The notes beneath the pieces are model-generated. The model worked only from the letters and a program-made list of their open reading frames with translations, had not been told where the DNA came from and did no database searches. From Paludibacter sp963678465 (GTDB lineage Bacteria; Bacteroidota; Bacteroidia; Bacteroidales; Paludibacteraceae): a stretch of 64,000 bases of DNA. This document shows positions 33,582 to 41,494 of this stretch, in pieces. A program made the position numbers and the translations under genes. Positions within the stretch are counted from its first letter, which is position 1, and every line of letters begins with the position of its first letter. The stretch spans positions 496,001 to 560,000 of the forward strand of contig OY782858.1 of the NCBI GenBank assembly GCA_963678465.1, given 5' to 3'.

Positions 33582-34493
33582 ATGAGCTCAATTTCTTCGT
33601 TTGCCGAACTTACCGCCCACCTTCAAAGTGTGCAACAACGCAAGCGCATAGCTGTTGCAAATGCAGTGGACTCGCACACTTTGGATGCCGTTCAGATGGC
33701 AGTGGATGCAGGTATTGTTGAAGCTTTTTTAATTGGCGACGTGGCAGCCATCGAATCTCCACACTTGTTCGAAGAGCATGTTTTATCTCCTTACATTCAT
33801 ATTATTGATATTCCTGAAGTAAAAGAAGCCACACTCGAAGCGGTACGCATGGTAAAATCGGGCGAAGCCGATATACTTATGAAAGGGCTTGTCAATACAG
33901 ATATTATTCTTCGGGCTATTCTCGATAAAGAAAAAGGGCTATTGCCTCACGGAAATGTGATGACCTATAACGCAGCCCTTGAAATTCCCGGTTATCATAA
34001 ACTTGTTTTCTTCTCCGATCCGGCTGTGATTCCTTCGCCTAACTTGGTGCAGCGAACTGCCATGATAAAATATGCCATTGCTTCGGCCCATAAATTTGGT
34101 ATCGAAAAACCGAAAGTGGCTTTAATTCATGCCACCGAGGTCGCCAATCCCAAAATTCATTATATGCAGGATTATCTTGATATCATGGACGAATGGAGGA
34201 AAGGAGAATTCGGTAATGTTATTATGGATGGACCGCTTGATATCTTTCTGGCGCTCGATAGCGACCGTGGTGGTATTAAAAATGTAGCTACTCCTGTGCT
34301 CGGCGATGCCGATATTCTTATTTTCCCGAATTTTGAAAGCGCCAACTGTTTTTATAAAGGGGTTTCGCTTTTTGGCGGCGCCGAAATGGGTGGATTGCTG
34401 CAGGGAACCGAAAAACCGGTGGTAATGACATCGCGCAGCGAAAGCGTTAAATCTAAATTCTATAGCATTTGTATCGCTTGCATACTGGCCTGA
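33582..34493 (+). CDS. ptb: Phosphate butyryltransferase (phosphate acyltransferase family)
   Basis: A 303-residue enzyme that transfers acyl groups between CoA and phosphate. Family features: ILMKGLVNTDIILRAIL (about residues 97-113), GLLPHGNVMT, VFFSDPAVIPSPNL (about 142-155) and the C-terminal DADILIFPNFESANCFYKG (about 243-262) followed by GGAEMGGLLQGTEKPVVMTSR. The length and motifs match Ptb more than Pta. In most genomes ptb precedes butyrate kinase (buk); here no kinase gene follows within 500 bases, only repeats. A pair with a kinase located elsewhere is likely. Acyl chain preference cannot be told. Confidence 0.88.
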   Translation: MSSISSFAELTAHLQSVQQRKRIAVANAVDSHTLDAVQMAVDAGIVEAFLIGDVAAIESPHLFEEHVLSPYIHIIDIPEVKEATLEAVRMVKSGEADILMKGLVNTDIILRAILDKEKGLLPHGNVMTYNAALEIPGYHKLVFFSDPAVIPSPNLVQRTAMIKYAIASAHKFGIEKPKVALIHATEVANPKIHYMQDYLDIMDEWRKGEFGNVIMDGPLDIFLALDSDRGGIKNVATPVLGDADILIFPNFESANCFYKGVSLFGGAEMGGLLQGTEKPVVMTSRSESVKSKFYSICIACILA

Positions 34494-34512
34494 TACACAC
34501 TGTCTATTTCAA

Positions 34513-34685
34513 ACTTTAACCCTTCCCCCTTCGGGTACTTCCCTTTCAAAAAAGGGAAGATCATCGCAGAGTGGAGGTTCGTTTGAAGATTTCTGCTTTT
34601 AATAACTAATTTATTCTTTGAGATAAACTTCGCGTTTCAAAATGTCCCCTTTGAAAAAGGGGACGAGCGCAGCGGAGGGGTTTCA
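34513..34685. repeat. Inverted pair of intergenic palindromic elements
   Basis: The left copy (34513-34561: an AACCCTTCC start, then CCCTTTC-AAAAAA-GGGAAG hairpin) and the right copy (about 34641-34685: TCCCCTTTGAAAAAGGGGAC, then GCGCAGCGGAGGGGTTTC) are versions of the same short element in opposite orientation. Each has its own small hairpin. This type of element, with CCCCTTT...AAAGGGG and an adjacent GGAGGGGTTTC, is common between genes in Bacteroidetes. Confidence 0.65.
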
Positions 34686-34904
34686 GAATTATTAAAAATA
34701 AAGTTGTAAAACAAACCAAAGTTCTGACTGTAAACCGTAGTTGGAAATAGAAACAAGCAAAATTGTTGTATCAGAAATCAGAAATGTAATCTTTTATTGT
34801 AAATAAATCCGGTAATTAGAATGAATTATGAATGTTCAAACAGGAATGGTATTTTATATGCAACAGATAAATAGAAATTAGTTATAAATCTGTCAAAAGC
34901 AGCG

Positions 34905-35002
34905 TCCCAACATTGGGATTTTAACACTGAGGGGTCAGACAATGATTCCCAATATTGGGAAAGCTTCGCCAAGGGGTGAACTGTACTTTCCGAACATTCG
35001 GA
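34905..35002. repeat. Three phased 14-bp palindromes, 42-bp spacing
   Basis: TCCCAACATTGGGA (34905-34918), TCCCAATATTGGGA (34947-34960) and TCCGAACATTCGGA (34989-35002) fit the family TCC[C/G]AA[C/T]ATT[G/C]GGA. Starts are exactly 42 bases apart, four helical turns. GGGGT follows at comparable distance in the first two units (34931 and 34973), so they look like degenerate 42-bp tandem units. Confidence 0.8.
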
Positions 35003-35052
35003 CAGTATTTTGGAGACAATTCCCCAAGCTGTTTTATAATATTCTCCTTTTT

Positions 35053-36321
35053 TTAATCAGGAAAAATAAGGGTGGTTTGTTGTAGTGGTGCTGAATTTTT
35101 CTTTGTCAGCTTCTTTTCAGTCAGTTTCAGGCGCACATACTCCGGCGAAGTTTCGTTCACATTGAAAGCCGATAATTCGTTGCAGGTAATAAAGTACTGT
35201 GCTCTTTTCAGCACAATTCCCATTTTTTTAAGATCCGACGATTTCAGTCGGGTGAAGCGTCGCGAAGCCACTATCAGCTTGGCCGACTTCACACCAATGC
35301 CGGGAACACGAAGAATCAGGCTGTATTCGGCTTTGTTAATGTCCACCGGAAAGTATTCAGGATGCCGTAGCGCCCAGCTTAGTTTTGGGTCAATTTCCAA
35401 ATCCAGATCAGGATGCTTATCGTCCATAATTTCATCTACTTTAAATTCGTAGAATCGCATCAGCCAATCGGCTTGATACAGGCGGTTTTCGCGTACCAAA
35501 GGTGGTTGTTTCAATGCCGGTAGGCGGTTGTCGTAAGCGTTTACGGGTACAAATCCTGAATAATATACCCGTTTCATAGCCGGGCGCTGGTACAAAGCAT
35601 CCGAAGTGAACAGTATTTGTTTGTCGGTTTCGTTGGTAGCGCCTATTATCATTTGGGTGCTTTGTCCCGCCGGTACAAAACGTGGTGCATGTCTGTGTTT
35701 TTGCCTTTCTTCATGGCTTTCGAGTACCCCTTGTTGAATGTAAAGCATGGGTTTATAAACGCTTGCATGGTCTTTTTCGGGGGCAAGCATTTTGAGGTTT
35801 TCTTCGGTCGGAATTTCAATGTTCACACTCATTCGGTCGGCGTAAAGTCCGGCTTCGTGCACAAGCGCTTCGCTGGCTCCGGGGATGCTTTTCATGTGGA
35901 TATAGCCATTGAAACGATGTACCGTGCGCAAATCCTTCACCACGCGTACCATGCGCTCCATAGTGTAATCGGGATTGCGTACCACCCCCGAACTCAAAAA
36001 CAATCCTTCGATATAGTTTCGCCGGTAAAATTCAATGGTGAGTTCCACAAGTTCGCTAACACTGAAAGTAGCCCGGCGCAAATCGTTGCTGCGCCTGTTG
36101 ATGCAGTAAGCGCAATCGTAAATGCAGTGGTTGGTAAGCATGATTTTAAGTAGCGATACACAACGCCCATCCTCGGTGAAGCTATGGCAAATGCCCCAGC
36201 CAGCGGTGCTGCCAATTCCGCCCGCCGTACTTTTGCGCGTGGTGCCACTGGAAGCACACGAAACGTCGTACTTGGCCGATTCGGCAAGAATTTGTAGTTT
36301 TTCGAGGATTTCTTCTTTCAT
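35053..36321 (-). CDS. Putative DNA modification/repair radical SAM protein
   Basis: A 422-residue protein. The radical SAM motif is Cys66-x3-Cys70-x2-Cys73 (CIYDCAYC). Upstream Cys45 and Cys54 and the phrase GTTRKSTAGGIGSTAGWGICHSF are typical of the radical SAM family that is usually encoded beside a uracil-DNA-glycosylase-like protein (TIGR03916 type). The C-terminal region has a helix-hairpin-helix motif, LRVPGIGVKSAKLIVASRR (about residues 327-345), which fits DNA binding. The usual partner gene is not adjacent: the upstream side is a 380-base gap and the downstream side is repeats. The chemistry is not known. Confidence 0.88.
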   Translation of the reverse strand: MKEEILEKLQILAESAKYDVSCASSGTTRKSTAGGIGSTAGWGICHSFTEDGRCVSLLKIMLTNHCIYDCAYCINRRSNDLRRATFSVSELVELTIEFYRRNYIEGLFLSSGVVRNPDYTMERMVRVVKDLRTVHRFNGYIHMKSIPGASEALVHEAGLYADRMSVNIEIPTEENLKMLAPEKDHASVYKPMLYIQQGVLESHEERQKHRHAPRFVPAGQSTQMIIGATNETDKQILFTSDALYQRPAMKRVYYSGFVPVNAYDNRLPALKQPPLVRENRLYQADWLMRFYEFKVDEIMDDKHPDLDLEIDPKLSWALRHPEYFPVDINKAEYSLILRVPGIGVKSAKLIVASRRFTRLKSSDLKKMGIVLKRAQYFITCNELSAFNVNETSPEYVRLKLTEKKLTKKNSAPLQQTTLIFPD

Positions 36322-36701
36322 TTAACTTCGAATGTTTGAGTTAGTTTGCACGAAATGAAGTAATAATATATGATGAATTGTAGAATTGAAAACGACTTTT
36401 ATTCCGTACAAAGAAATGAATTTTTAATGAGAAATCAATCAGCATGAAGCTTAAAAAACATGGATTGTTGAAAACTTGAAAATGTGTGCTGAAGTTTGTT
36501 TTAAATGAATTTTTATCCAGGTTTTCAGACGATTGTGTTTGAACAGCCATAGGTGGAATATCTGGTCTTGTACTGAAGTTCAAAAATATCATTAAAAAAA
36601 GTCCGTTCTTGTTGATATTTTATTAAATTTGTAGCTTTCATTGGTCAATCCATATCAATTGAAAAAATCAAATCAATACTAACGATATTATTTTTAATAC
36701 T
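36322..36701. other. Divergent intergenic region
   Basis: 380 AT-rich bases between the radical SAM gene and the ECF gene. TAAATTTG at 36624-36631 is an exact -7 box for the plus strand but has no -33 partner at the usual distance. No riboswitch fold was seen before the transporter gene. An 83-codon frame on the minus strand has no family features. Confidence 0.5.
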
Positions 36702-37211
36702 ATGGCTACAACTGCAAAACTCTACAGCTACAATTTTACATCAGTAAGAACCTATTTGTTTGCAATTATTTTTATTGCCGGAAACTTACTTTTACCACAA
36801 CTGGCTCATTTTGTACCTAATGGCGGCCCAATGTTGTTACCAATTTATTTTTTCACATTGATAGCAGCTTATAAATATGGTATTCGAGTAGGATTACTTA
36901 CTGCGCTTTTGTCTCCACTTATCAATAATCTGCTTTTCGGGATGCCTATAATGGCCATGCTGCCGGTTATTCTTATTAAGTCGACGCTTTTGGCTACAGC
37001 GGCAAGCTATGCTGCCAAGTATTTTGGTAAAATCAGCTTCGTGGGCGTTTTGCTGTCGATTGTGGCCTATCAGGTGGTAGGTTGTGGCATCGAATGGATA
37101 TTGCTTCAGGATATCAACGCAGCTTTGCAGGATTTCACTTTGGGATTCCCAGGAATGCTCATACAGTTGTTCGGAGGATATGCCTTGTTGAAAGCAATTG
37201 CTAAAATTTAA
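36702..37211 (+). CDS. ECF transporter S component (substrate-binding membrane protein)
   Basis: A 169-residue very hydrophobic protein with about six helices. The pattern GGPMLLPIYFFTLIAAYKYGIRVGLLTALLSP split over helices 2-3, with LPIYFF and a Gly-rich cytoplasmic turn, is that of ECF-type vitamin or micronutrient S components. No T or A component (EcfT/EcfA) is adjacent, so a shared ECF module elsewhere would be needed. The next gene, a phosphoribosyltransferase 22 bases downstream, suggests uptake of a base or nucleobase-like vitamin followed by ribosylation; that is inference. Confidence 0.75.
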   Translation: MATTAKLYSYNFTSVRTYLFAIIFIAGNLLLPQLAHFVPNGGPMLLPIYFFTLIAAYKYGIRVGLLTALLSPLINNLLFGMPIMAMLPVILIKSTLLATAASYAAKYFGKISFVGVLLSIVAYQVVGCGIEWILLQDINAALQDFTLGFPGMLIQLFGGYALLKAIAKI

Positions 37212-37233
37212 AACTCAAGTACAAATTTTAGAG

Positions 37234-37638
37234 ATGAATCAAAGAAGTTTTTCAGAAGTAATGGAGCGTTTCAATTCTATCGAAATTGATGAACATTTCG
37301 ATATTGTTGTGGCCATTGCCAATGGTGGGATTGTTCCGGCAGGAATCATTAATCAGCGTTTAAATTGCGATTTTCAAACCATTAAAATCAATTTACGCGA
37401 TGCCCATCAGCAACCTAAATTTGATGAACCAAAATTATTGAGTCCTATCGATTTTGATTTCAGGAATAAAAAAATACTGTTGGTCGACGATAGAATAAAA
37501 ACAGGTTCGACAATAAAATTAGCTAAAGAGCTGATGAAAGAAGCAGCGCTTATTAAGACTTTTGCGGTGAACGGAAATGCCGATTATGCTCTTTTCAACG
37601 AAACATGCTTCCGCTTCCCCTGGATTATTTCTGTATAA
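37234..37638 (+). CDS. Phosphoribosyltransferase family protein
   Basis: A 134-residue protein from the ATG at 37234; an in-frame ATG at 37198 overlaps the transporter gene and is less likely. The type I PRT fold is shown by FDIVVAIANGGIVPAGII (about residues 20-37) and the PRPP-binding loop KKILLVDDRIKTGSTI (about 85-100), with acidic Asp-Asp followed by TGST. The protein is short for a full PRT, lacking a large hood domain, which leaves the base substrate open. It follows the ECF S component by 22 bases and probably shares its transcript. Confidence 0.82.
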   Translation: MNQRSFSEVMERFNSIEIDEHFDIVVAIANGGIVPAGIINQRLNCDFQTIKINLRDAHQQPKFDEPKLLSPIDFDFRNKKILLVDDRIKTGSTIKLAKELMKEAALIKTFAVNGNADYALFNETCFRFPWIISV

Positions 37639-37686
37639 AAAACAAAATACTTTTTTTGAATTTTCAACTTTTCCAAATTAACTACT

Positions 37687-38631
37687 ATGGACAGACGAAA
37701 TTTTTTAAAATCACTTGCATTGGCCGGAGCTGCGCTCACAGTAAAGCAGAGCGGTGCAATGACGCTTTTAACTCAGCATTTTAATACTGCTCCACTTCCG
37801 GCAGCCGGAGCTTACGACCTTGTGGCTGTAATGGGCGGAACGCCTGTGAATATGTTCCGAAAAGGCATAGCCGAAATGGGTGGGATGTCGAAGTTCGTAA
37901 AAAAAGGATATAAGGTGGTGGTGAAACCGAATATCGGATGGGACAAAAAGCCTGAATTGGCAGCAAATACCAATCCCGAATTGGTGGCCGAAATTATTTC
38001 TCAATGTTTTAAAGCAGGAGCAAAAGAAGTTGTCGTTTTTGATCATACCTGCGACGACTGGCGAAAATGCTATGCCAATAGCGGTATCGAAGCAGCAGCC
38101 AAAGCTGCCGGAGCAAAGGTACTTCCTGCCCACGAAGAATCGTATTACCAAAATGTAAATTTACCAAAAGGAAAAAGTCTGAAATCGGCGCAAGTGCATA
38201 AAGCGATTCTGGACTCGGATGTTTGGATCAATGTGCCTGTTTTGAAAAATCACGGAGGCGCCAAAATGTCCATTTCGATGAAAAATCATATGGGAATAGT
38301 TTGGGACAGAGGATTTTTCCACAGTCACGATTTACAGCAATGCATTGCCGATGTTTGTACCCTCGAAAAGGCCGCAGTGCTGAACGTAGTGGATGCTTAT
38401 CGCTTGATGAAGGACAATGGCCCCCGTGGAAAATCCGAAGCCGATGTGGTGCTGTCAAAGGGACTCTTTATTTCGCAGGATATAGTGGCTGTGGATACTG
38501 CTGCTACAAGTTTCTTTAATCAGGTCAGGAAAATGCCGCTCGAAACTGTTGGGCATTTGGCCAAAGCACAAGCTCTTAAGTTAGGAACTATGAGTATCGA
38601 TAAATTGAATGTGAAAAGGATAAAAATGTAA
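37687..38631 (+). CDS. DUF362 domain protein, Tat-exported
   Basis: A 314-residue protein. The N-terminus MDRRNFLKSLALAGAALTV is a Tat signal (RRNFLK), so the protein is folded in the cytoplasm, probably with a cofactor, before export. The DUF362 domain runs from about residue 40: VVVKPNIGWDKKPELAANTNPELV (split around residues 77-100), WINVPVLKNHGGAKMSISMKNHMGIV (about 180-205) and the final SQDIVAVDTAATSFF. DUF362 is thought to bind Fe-S or other redox partners, but its chemistry is unknown. It precedes the polyferredoxin gene by 154 bases; the two occur together in other Bacteroidetes as far as I recall. Confidence 0.87.
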   Translation: MDRRNFLKSLALAGAALTVKQSGAMTLLTQHFNTAPLPAAGAYDLVAVMGGTPVNMFRKGIAEMGGMSKFVKKGYKVVVKPNIGWDKKPELAANTNPELVAEIISQCFKAGAKEVVVFDHTCDDWRKCYANSGIEAAAKAAGAKVLPAHEESYYQNVNLPKGKSLKSAQVHKAILDSDVWINVPVLKNHGGAKMSISMKNHMGIVWDRGFFHSHDLQQCIADVCTLEKAAVLNVVDAYRLMKDNGPRGKSEADVVLSKGLFISQDIVAVDTAATSFFNQVRKMPLETVGHLAKAQALKLGTMSIDKLNVKRIKM

Positions 38632-38785
38632 TTATAAATAGTTGCAAGTAAATAGTTACGATTTACAAAGACTGTTCTATCTGAATTTTAATTTTTAGAA
38701 AACAGATCATTAATTATTTTTTACTTATCTAATTATCAGAGTCACACTAAATTTTTTGTGATATTTATAATGAATATTCAATGCT

Positions 38786-40297
38786 ATGCTCAGAAAAATC
38801 CGCATTTTCATTTCTTTATCCTTTTTTACGCTTATAACGCTCTATTTTATTGATTTTTCGGGCTTTATGCCTGACGAACTTCATGTGTTGGAGCACATGC
38901 AGCTGATTCCTGCTTTGCTGGGCTTGCATTTCGGCGTTCTACTGTTTTTATTGTTAATAACTCTCTTGTTCGGGCGTGTATATTGTTCATCTATATGTCC
39001 AATGGGTGTTTATCAGGATATTGTGACCTGGGCAAGAAAGCGATTTGGAAAAAAGAAAAAATTTAAATACAAACGTCCGCTTACTGTACTGCGCTGGTCG
39101 GTGGTTGGCATTACGCTTATTGCCTTTTTTACAGGTTTTACTTTTTTAGTAGGTTTGCTCGATCCCTACAGTGCCTTCGGGCGCATGACGGTTCATGTAT
39201 TTAAACCGGCTTACCTGGCTGGTAACAATCTGCTCGAAAGTATTTTTACCCAGTTCGATAATCATACTTTTTATAAAGTGGGAGTGTATGTTGCCAGTGT
39301 GTCGTCGTTGGTAGTTGCCTTGCTTACACTTCTCGTCATTGGTTGGCTTGCTGCCGTAAATGGCCGGATTTATTGTAACAGCATTTGTCCTGTGGGCACA
39401 GTGCTTGGCTTTCTCAGTCGCTTTTCGTTGTATAAAATTCGCATCAACGAAGATCTTTGTAATTCATGTGGCACTTGTGGACGAAAATGCAAAGCTTCGT
39501 GTATCGATACAAAACATCATAAAATCGATTACAGCCGATGCATCAATTGTTTCGATTGTATTGAAGTTTGTTCCAAAAGCGCCGTTAAGTTTTCGTATTC
39601 CTATAAAAAAACAGAAAAACAGGTTCCTCCGGTCGATGCTTCGAAACGTAGGTTTATGATGGCTGTAGGAGTGGCCGGAGTGGCTGCTTCGCAGGTTTTT
39701 GCCGATAGTAAATTGCTACAGACAGCACGAAACAAAGCTAAACGTCAGACGGCTATAACCCCTCCTGGTTCGCAAAATACGGATCATTTGCTGTCAAAAT
39801 GTACAGCCTGTCATTTATGCGTAAGTAAATGTCCATCGAATGTAATTCGCCCCGCATTTAACGAATATGGTTTGAGTGGCTTTATGCAGCCTGTTGTGAG
39901 CTTCGAAAAAGGTTTTTGTAATTACGATTGTACAATTTGTTCCGATATTTGTCCAACCGGAGCGCTTACTTCGCTCACAATGGAACAAAAACATGTGAAC
40001 CAAATGGGTCAGGTAAAATTTGTACTCGAAAATTGTATCGTTTATACTGATGGCACCAGTTGTGGAGCCTGTTCTGAACATTGCCCTACACAGGCGGTAA
40101 GCATGGTTCCTTATAAAGGCAGTTTGACAATTCCGCATACCGAAACCGATATTTGTGTAGGTTGCGGTGGATGCGAGTATGTGTGTCCGGCAGTTCCTAA
40201 CAAGGCTATTTATGTCGAAGGAATTGATAAACATAATATCATTCATTTGGAAAAAGAAGAAAAAGAAGAGGTGACTGTAGATGGTTTTGGCTTTTAA
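38786..40297 (+). CDS. Membrane polyferredoxin, NapH-NapG-like fusion
   Basis: A 503-residue protein in two halves. Half one (about residues 1-275): four membrane helices with the NapH-type loops CSSICPMG and CNSICPVG, then two 4Fe-4S motifs (CNSCGTCGRKC and CINCFDCIEVC). Half two starts with an internal Tat-like signal, SKRRFMMAVGVAGVAA (about 289-304), then four Cys clusters (CTACHLCVSKCP, CNYDCTICSDICP, CGACSEHCP and CVGCGGCEYVCP), the layout of NapG/MauM. So a quinol-linked membrane ferredoxin appears fused to a periplasmic ferredoxin. In related genomes such proteins feed electrons to periplasmic enzymes. No nitrate reductase is in the window; the Tat-exported DUF362 protein next door is a candidate partner. 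Confidence 0.88.
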   Translation: MLRKIRIFISLSFFTLITLYFIDFSGFMPDELHVLEHMQLIPALLGLHFGVLLFLLLITLLFGRVYCSSICPMGVYQDIVTWARKRFGKKKKFKYKRPLTVLRWSVVGITLIAFFTGFTFLVGLLDPYSAFGRMTVHVFKPAYLAGNNLLESIFTQFDNHTFYKVGVYVASVSSLVVALLTLLVIGWLAAVNGRIYCNSICPVGTVLGFLSRFSLYKIRINEDLCNSCGTCGRKCKASCIDTKHHKIDYSRCINCFDCIEVCSKSAVKFSYSYKKTEKQVPPVDASKRRFMMAVGVAGVAASQVFADSKLLQTARNKAKRQTAITPPGSQNTDHLLSKCTACHLCVSKCPSNVIRPAFNEYGLSGFMQPVVSFEKGFCNYDCTICSDICPTGALTSLTMEQKHVNQMGQVKFVLENCIVYTDGTSCGACSEHCPTQAVSMVPYKGSLTIPHTETDICVGCGGCEYVCPAVPNKAIYVEGIDKHNIIHLEKEEKEEVTVDGFGF

Positions 40298-40333
40298 AAG
40301 TCCGAACGCAGTTATTCTCTTGTAATTGTATTT

Positions 40334-40370
40334 ACTGCAAAGCTGTCGTCGTATAGCGTTGCAGTTTTTA
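40334..40370 (+). terminator. Terminator of the polyferredoxin gene
   Basis: ACTGCAA-A-GCT (40334-40344) pairs with AGC-G-TTGCAGT (40355-40365) with one internal mismatch, loop of 10 bases, followed by TTTTTA. Confidence 0.75.
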
Positions 40371-40509
40371 TTTGAATGATATTTACTTAGGTATTCTATC
40401 ATCGAAAAAAAATGTCAACTTTTATTTTTAATTTCTTATTTTTTTTTATCGTATACAATCAGAAGCGTAATTAAATAAAGAAAACAGCTTTACTGGTTAA
40501 TTATTTTTG

Positions 40510-40517
40510 TATTTTTG
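40510..40517 (+). promoter_or_regulatory. -7 box candidate for the outer-membrane barrel gene
   Basis: An exact TATTTTTG box followed by C, 65 bases before the ATG at 40582. The best -33 candidate (TTTA at 40489-40492) is only 17 bases upstream, so only the -7 part is convincing. Confidence 0.4.
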
Positions 40518-40581
40518 CATAATATTTGTCATCAATACAAGCTCAAAACACATGATAAGACAAGTATTATTCTATTAAATT

Positions 40582-41337
40582 ATGACTTTCAGGCAATTAA
40601 TCCTTACTTTTTGTTTATTCCTGTGCACTGAACTGCTGTATGCTCAGGTGCTTACTTTCGAAAAGTTATTCTCAGTAGGGATCCATCTCACAAAAACCGA
40701 ATATAGCGGAGATTTAGGAAATTCAATCTGGAATGTAAATGCCGGACAAACGGGTTCGTACTGGTTTTATTGGGGTGGGGGTGCATCTTTTTCTGTCAAT
40801 CTGAATGCATCTTTTTTTGTGAGTTTGGATGCTAATTACGGAACTTATGGTTTTTTTGAAGATCCATCCAAACACCAACCATTTACATACAAGGATAATA
40901 ACTTTTTATCCAATAAACTCGATTTTACTACTACTGCGCATTACAAACTCAACAATGGTTATATATTCAGGGAAGATGCAATTGTAGCTCCGTTTTTGTC
41001 GCTTGGCGTGGGCGTGGCAAAGTATTTTTATCACAAAAGTGATGAAAAATATGCAGCGAACTATGATATGCCACATCGTTTGGGTGATCAGCCTAGTGCG
41101 GATTTTATTGTACCATTTGGAGGAGGAATTCAGTTTAATGTATCGAAAGATTTGGCTGTGCGCTATCAGTATTTATGGAATTTTACAAGCAGCGATACGC
41201 ACGATATTATTTCCGACCTAAATGGTCGGAATGATATATTCGGACAACACATGGCGAGTATTATTTTCTCCTTTGGCAATGTGGAGCGAAAAAAAGTTTT
41301 TAAACCATACCCAACAAAACGCTTTATTAGTTTTTAA
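40582..41337 (+). CDS. Outer-membrane beta-barrel protein
   Basis: A 251-residue protein with a signal peptide ending at about residue 22 (LLYAQ). The body alternates short strands with aromatic ends (SYWFYWGGG, FFVSLDANYG, LAVRYQYLWNF), as in OmpA-like or porin-type eight-strand barrels of Bacteroidetes. The N-terminal segment SVGIHLTKTEYSGDLGN recalls the OmpA N-terminal barrel found in front of OmpA domains, but no peptidoglycan-binding domain follows; the C-terminus is a short basic tail. Function unknown. Monocistronic, with a plausible promoter. Confidence 0.8.
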   Translation: MTFRQLILTFCLFLCTELLYAQVLTFEKLFSVGIHLTKTEYSGDLGNSIWNVNAGQTGSYWFYWGGGASFSVNLNASFFVSLDANYGTYGFFEDPSKHQPFTYKDNNFLSNKLDFTTTAHYKLNNGYIFREDAIVAPFLSLGVGVAKYFYHKSDEKYAANYDMPHRLGDQPSADFIVPFGGGIQFNVSKDLAVRYQYLWNFTSSDTHDIISDLNGRNDIFGQHMASIIFSFGNVERKKVFKPYPTKRFISF

Positions 41338-41457
41338 TTGCAGTAAGTTAAATGTTTTTTCGCTTTATGCTTGAGTCGTTGAGTAGTTTTTGAATTGGGA
41401 AATAAAAACTTTTTATAACTTATTTTTAAGAATAGCATTGAATTTCAAACTTTTTGC

Positions 41458-41465
41458 TACATTTG
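41458..41465 (+). promoter_or_regulatory. -7 box candidate for the nucleotidyltransferase gene
   Basis: An exact TACATTTG box 29 bases before the ATG. The nearest TTG (41438-41440) is 17 bases upstream, shorter than usual, so the promoter is tentative. Confidence 0.4.
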
Positions 41466-41494
41466 TAGTCAAAACTCTATTTTTTTAAGACTCT

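Larger units (their letters stand above)
34494..35052. other. Palindrome-rich intergenic region ptb / radical SAM
   Basis: 559 bases with no gene. It holds a pair of inverted intergenic repeat elements (34513-34685) and three phased 14-bp palindromes (34905-35002). The rest is AT-rich with no recognised feature. Confidence 0.7.

Noticed and set aside
34931..34940. GGGGTCAGAC, also at 55882-55891, as the end of a transposable element
   Set aside because: Ten bases in two places with no shared flanks or transposase; noted only as a possible REP-type remnant.
34905..35002. CRISPR or integron attC explanation of the phased palindromes
   Set aside because: Only three units, spacers are not unique-length inserts of foreign look, and no cas or integrase genes are nearby.
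36341..36592. 83-codon minus-strand frame upstream of the radical SAM gene
   Set aside because: No family features, no start context, amino-acid composition of AT-rich noncoding DNA.
36624..36631. TAAATTTG as the ECF gene promoter
   Set aside because: No TTG/TTTG at 19-21 bases upstream; only mentioned in the gap entry.
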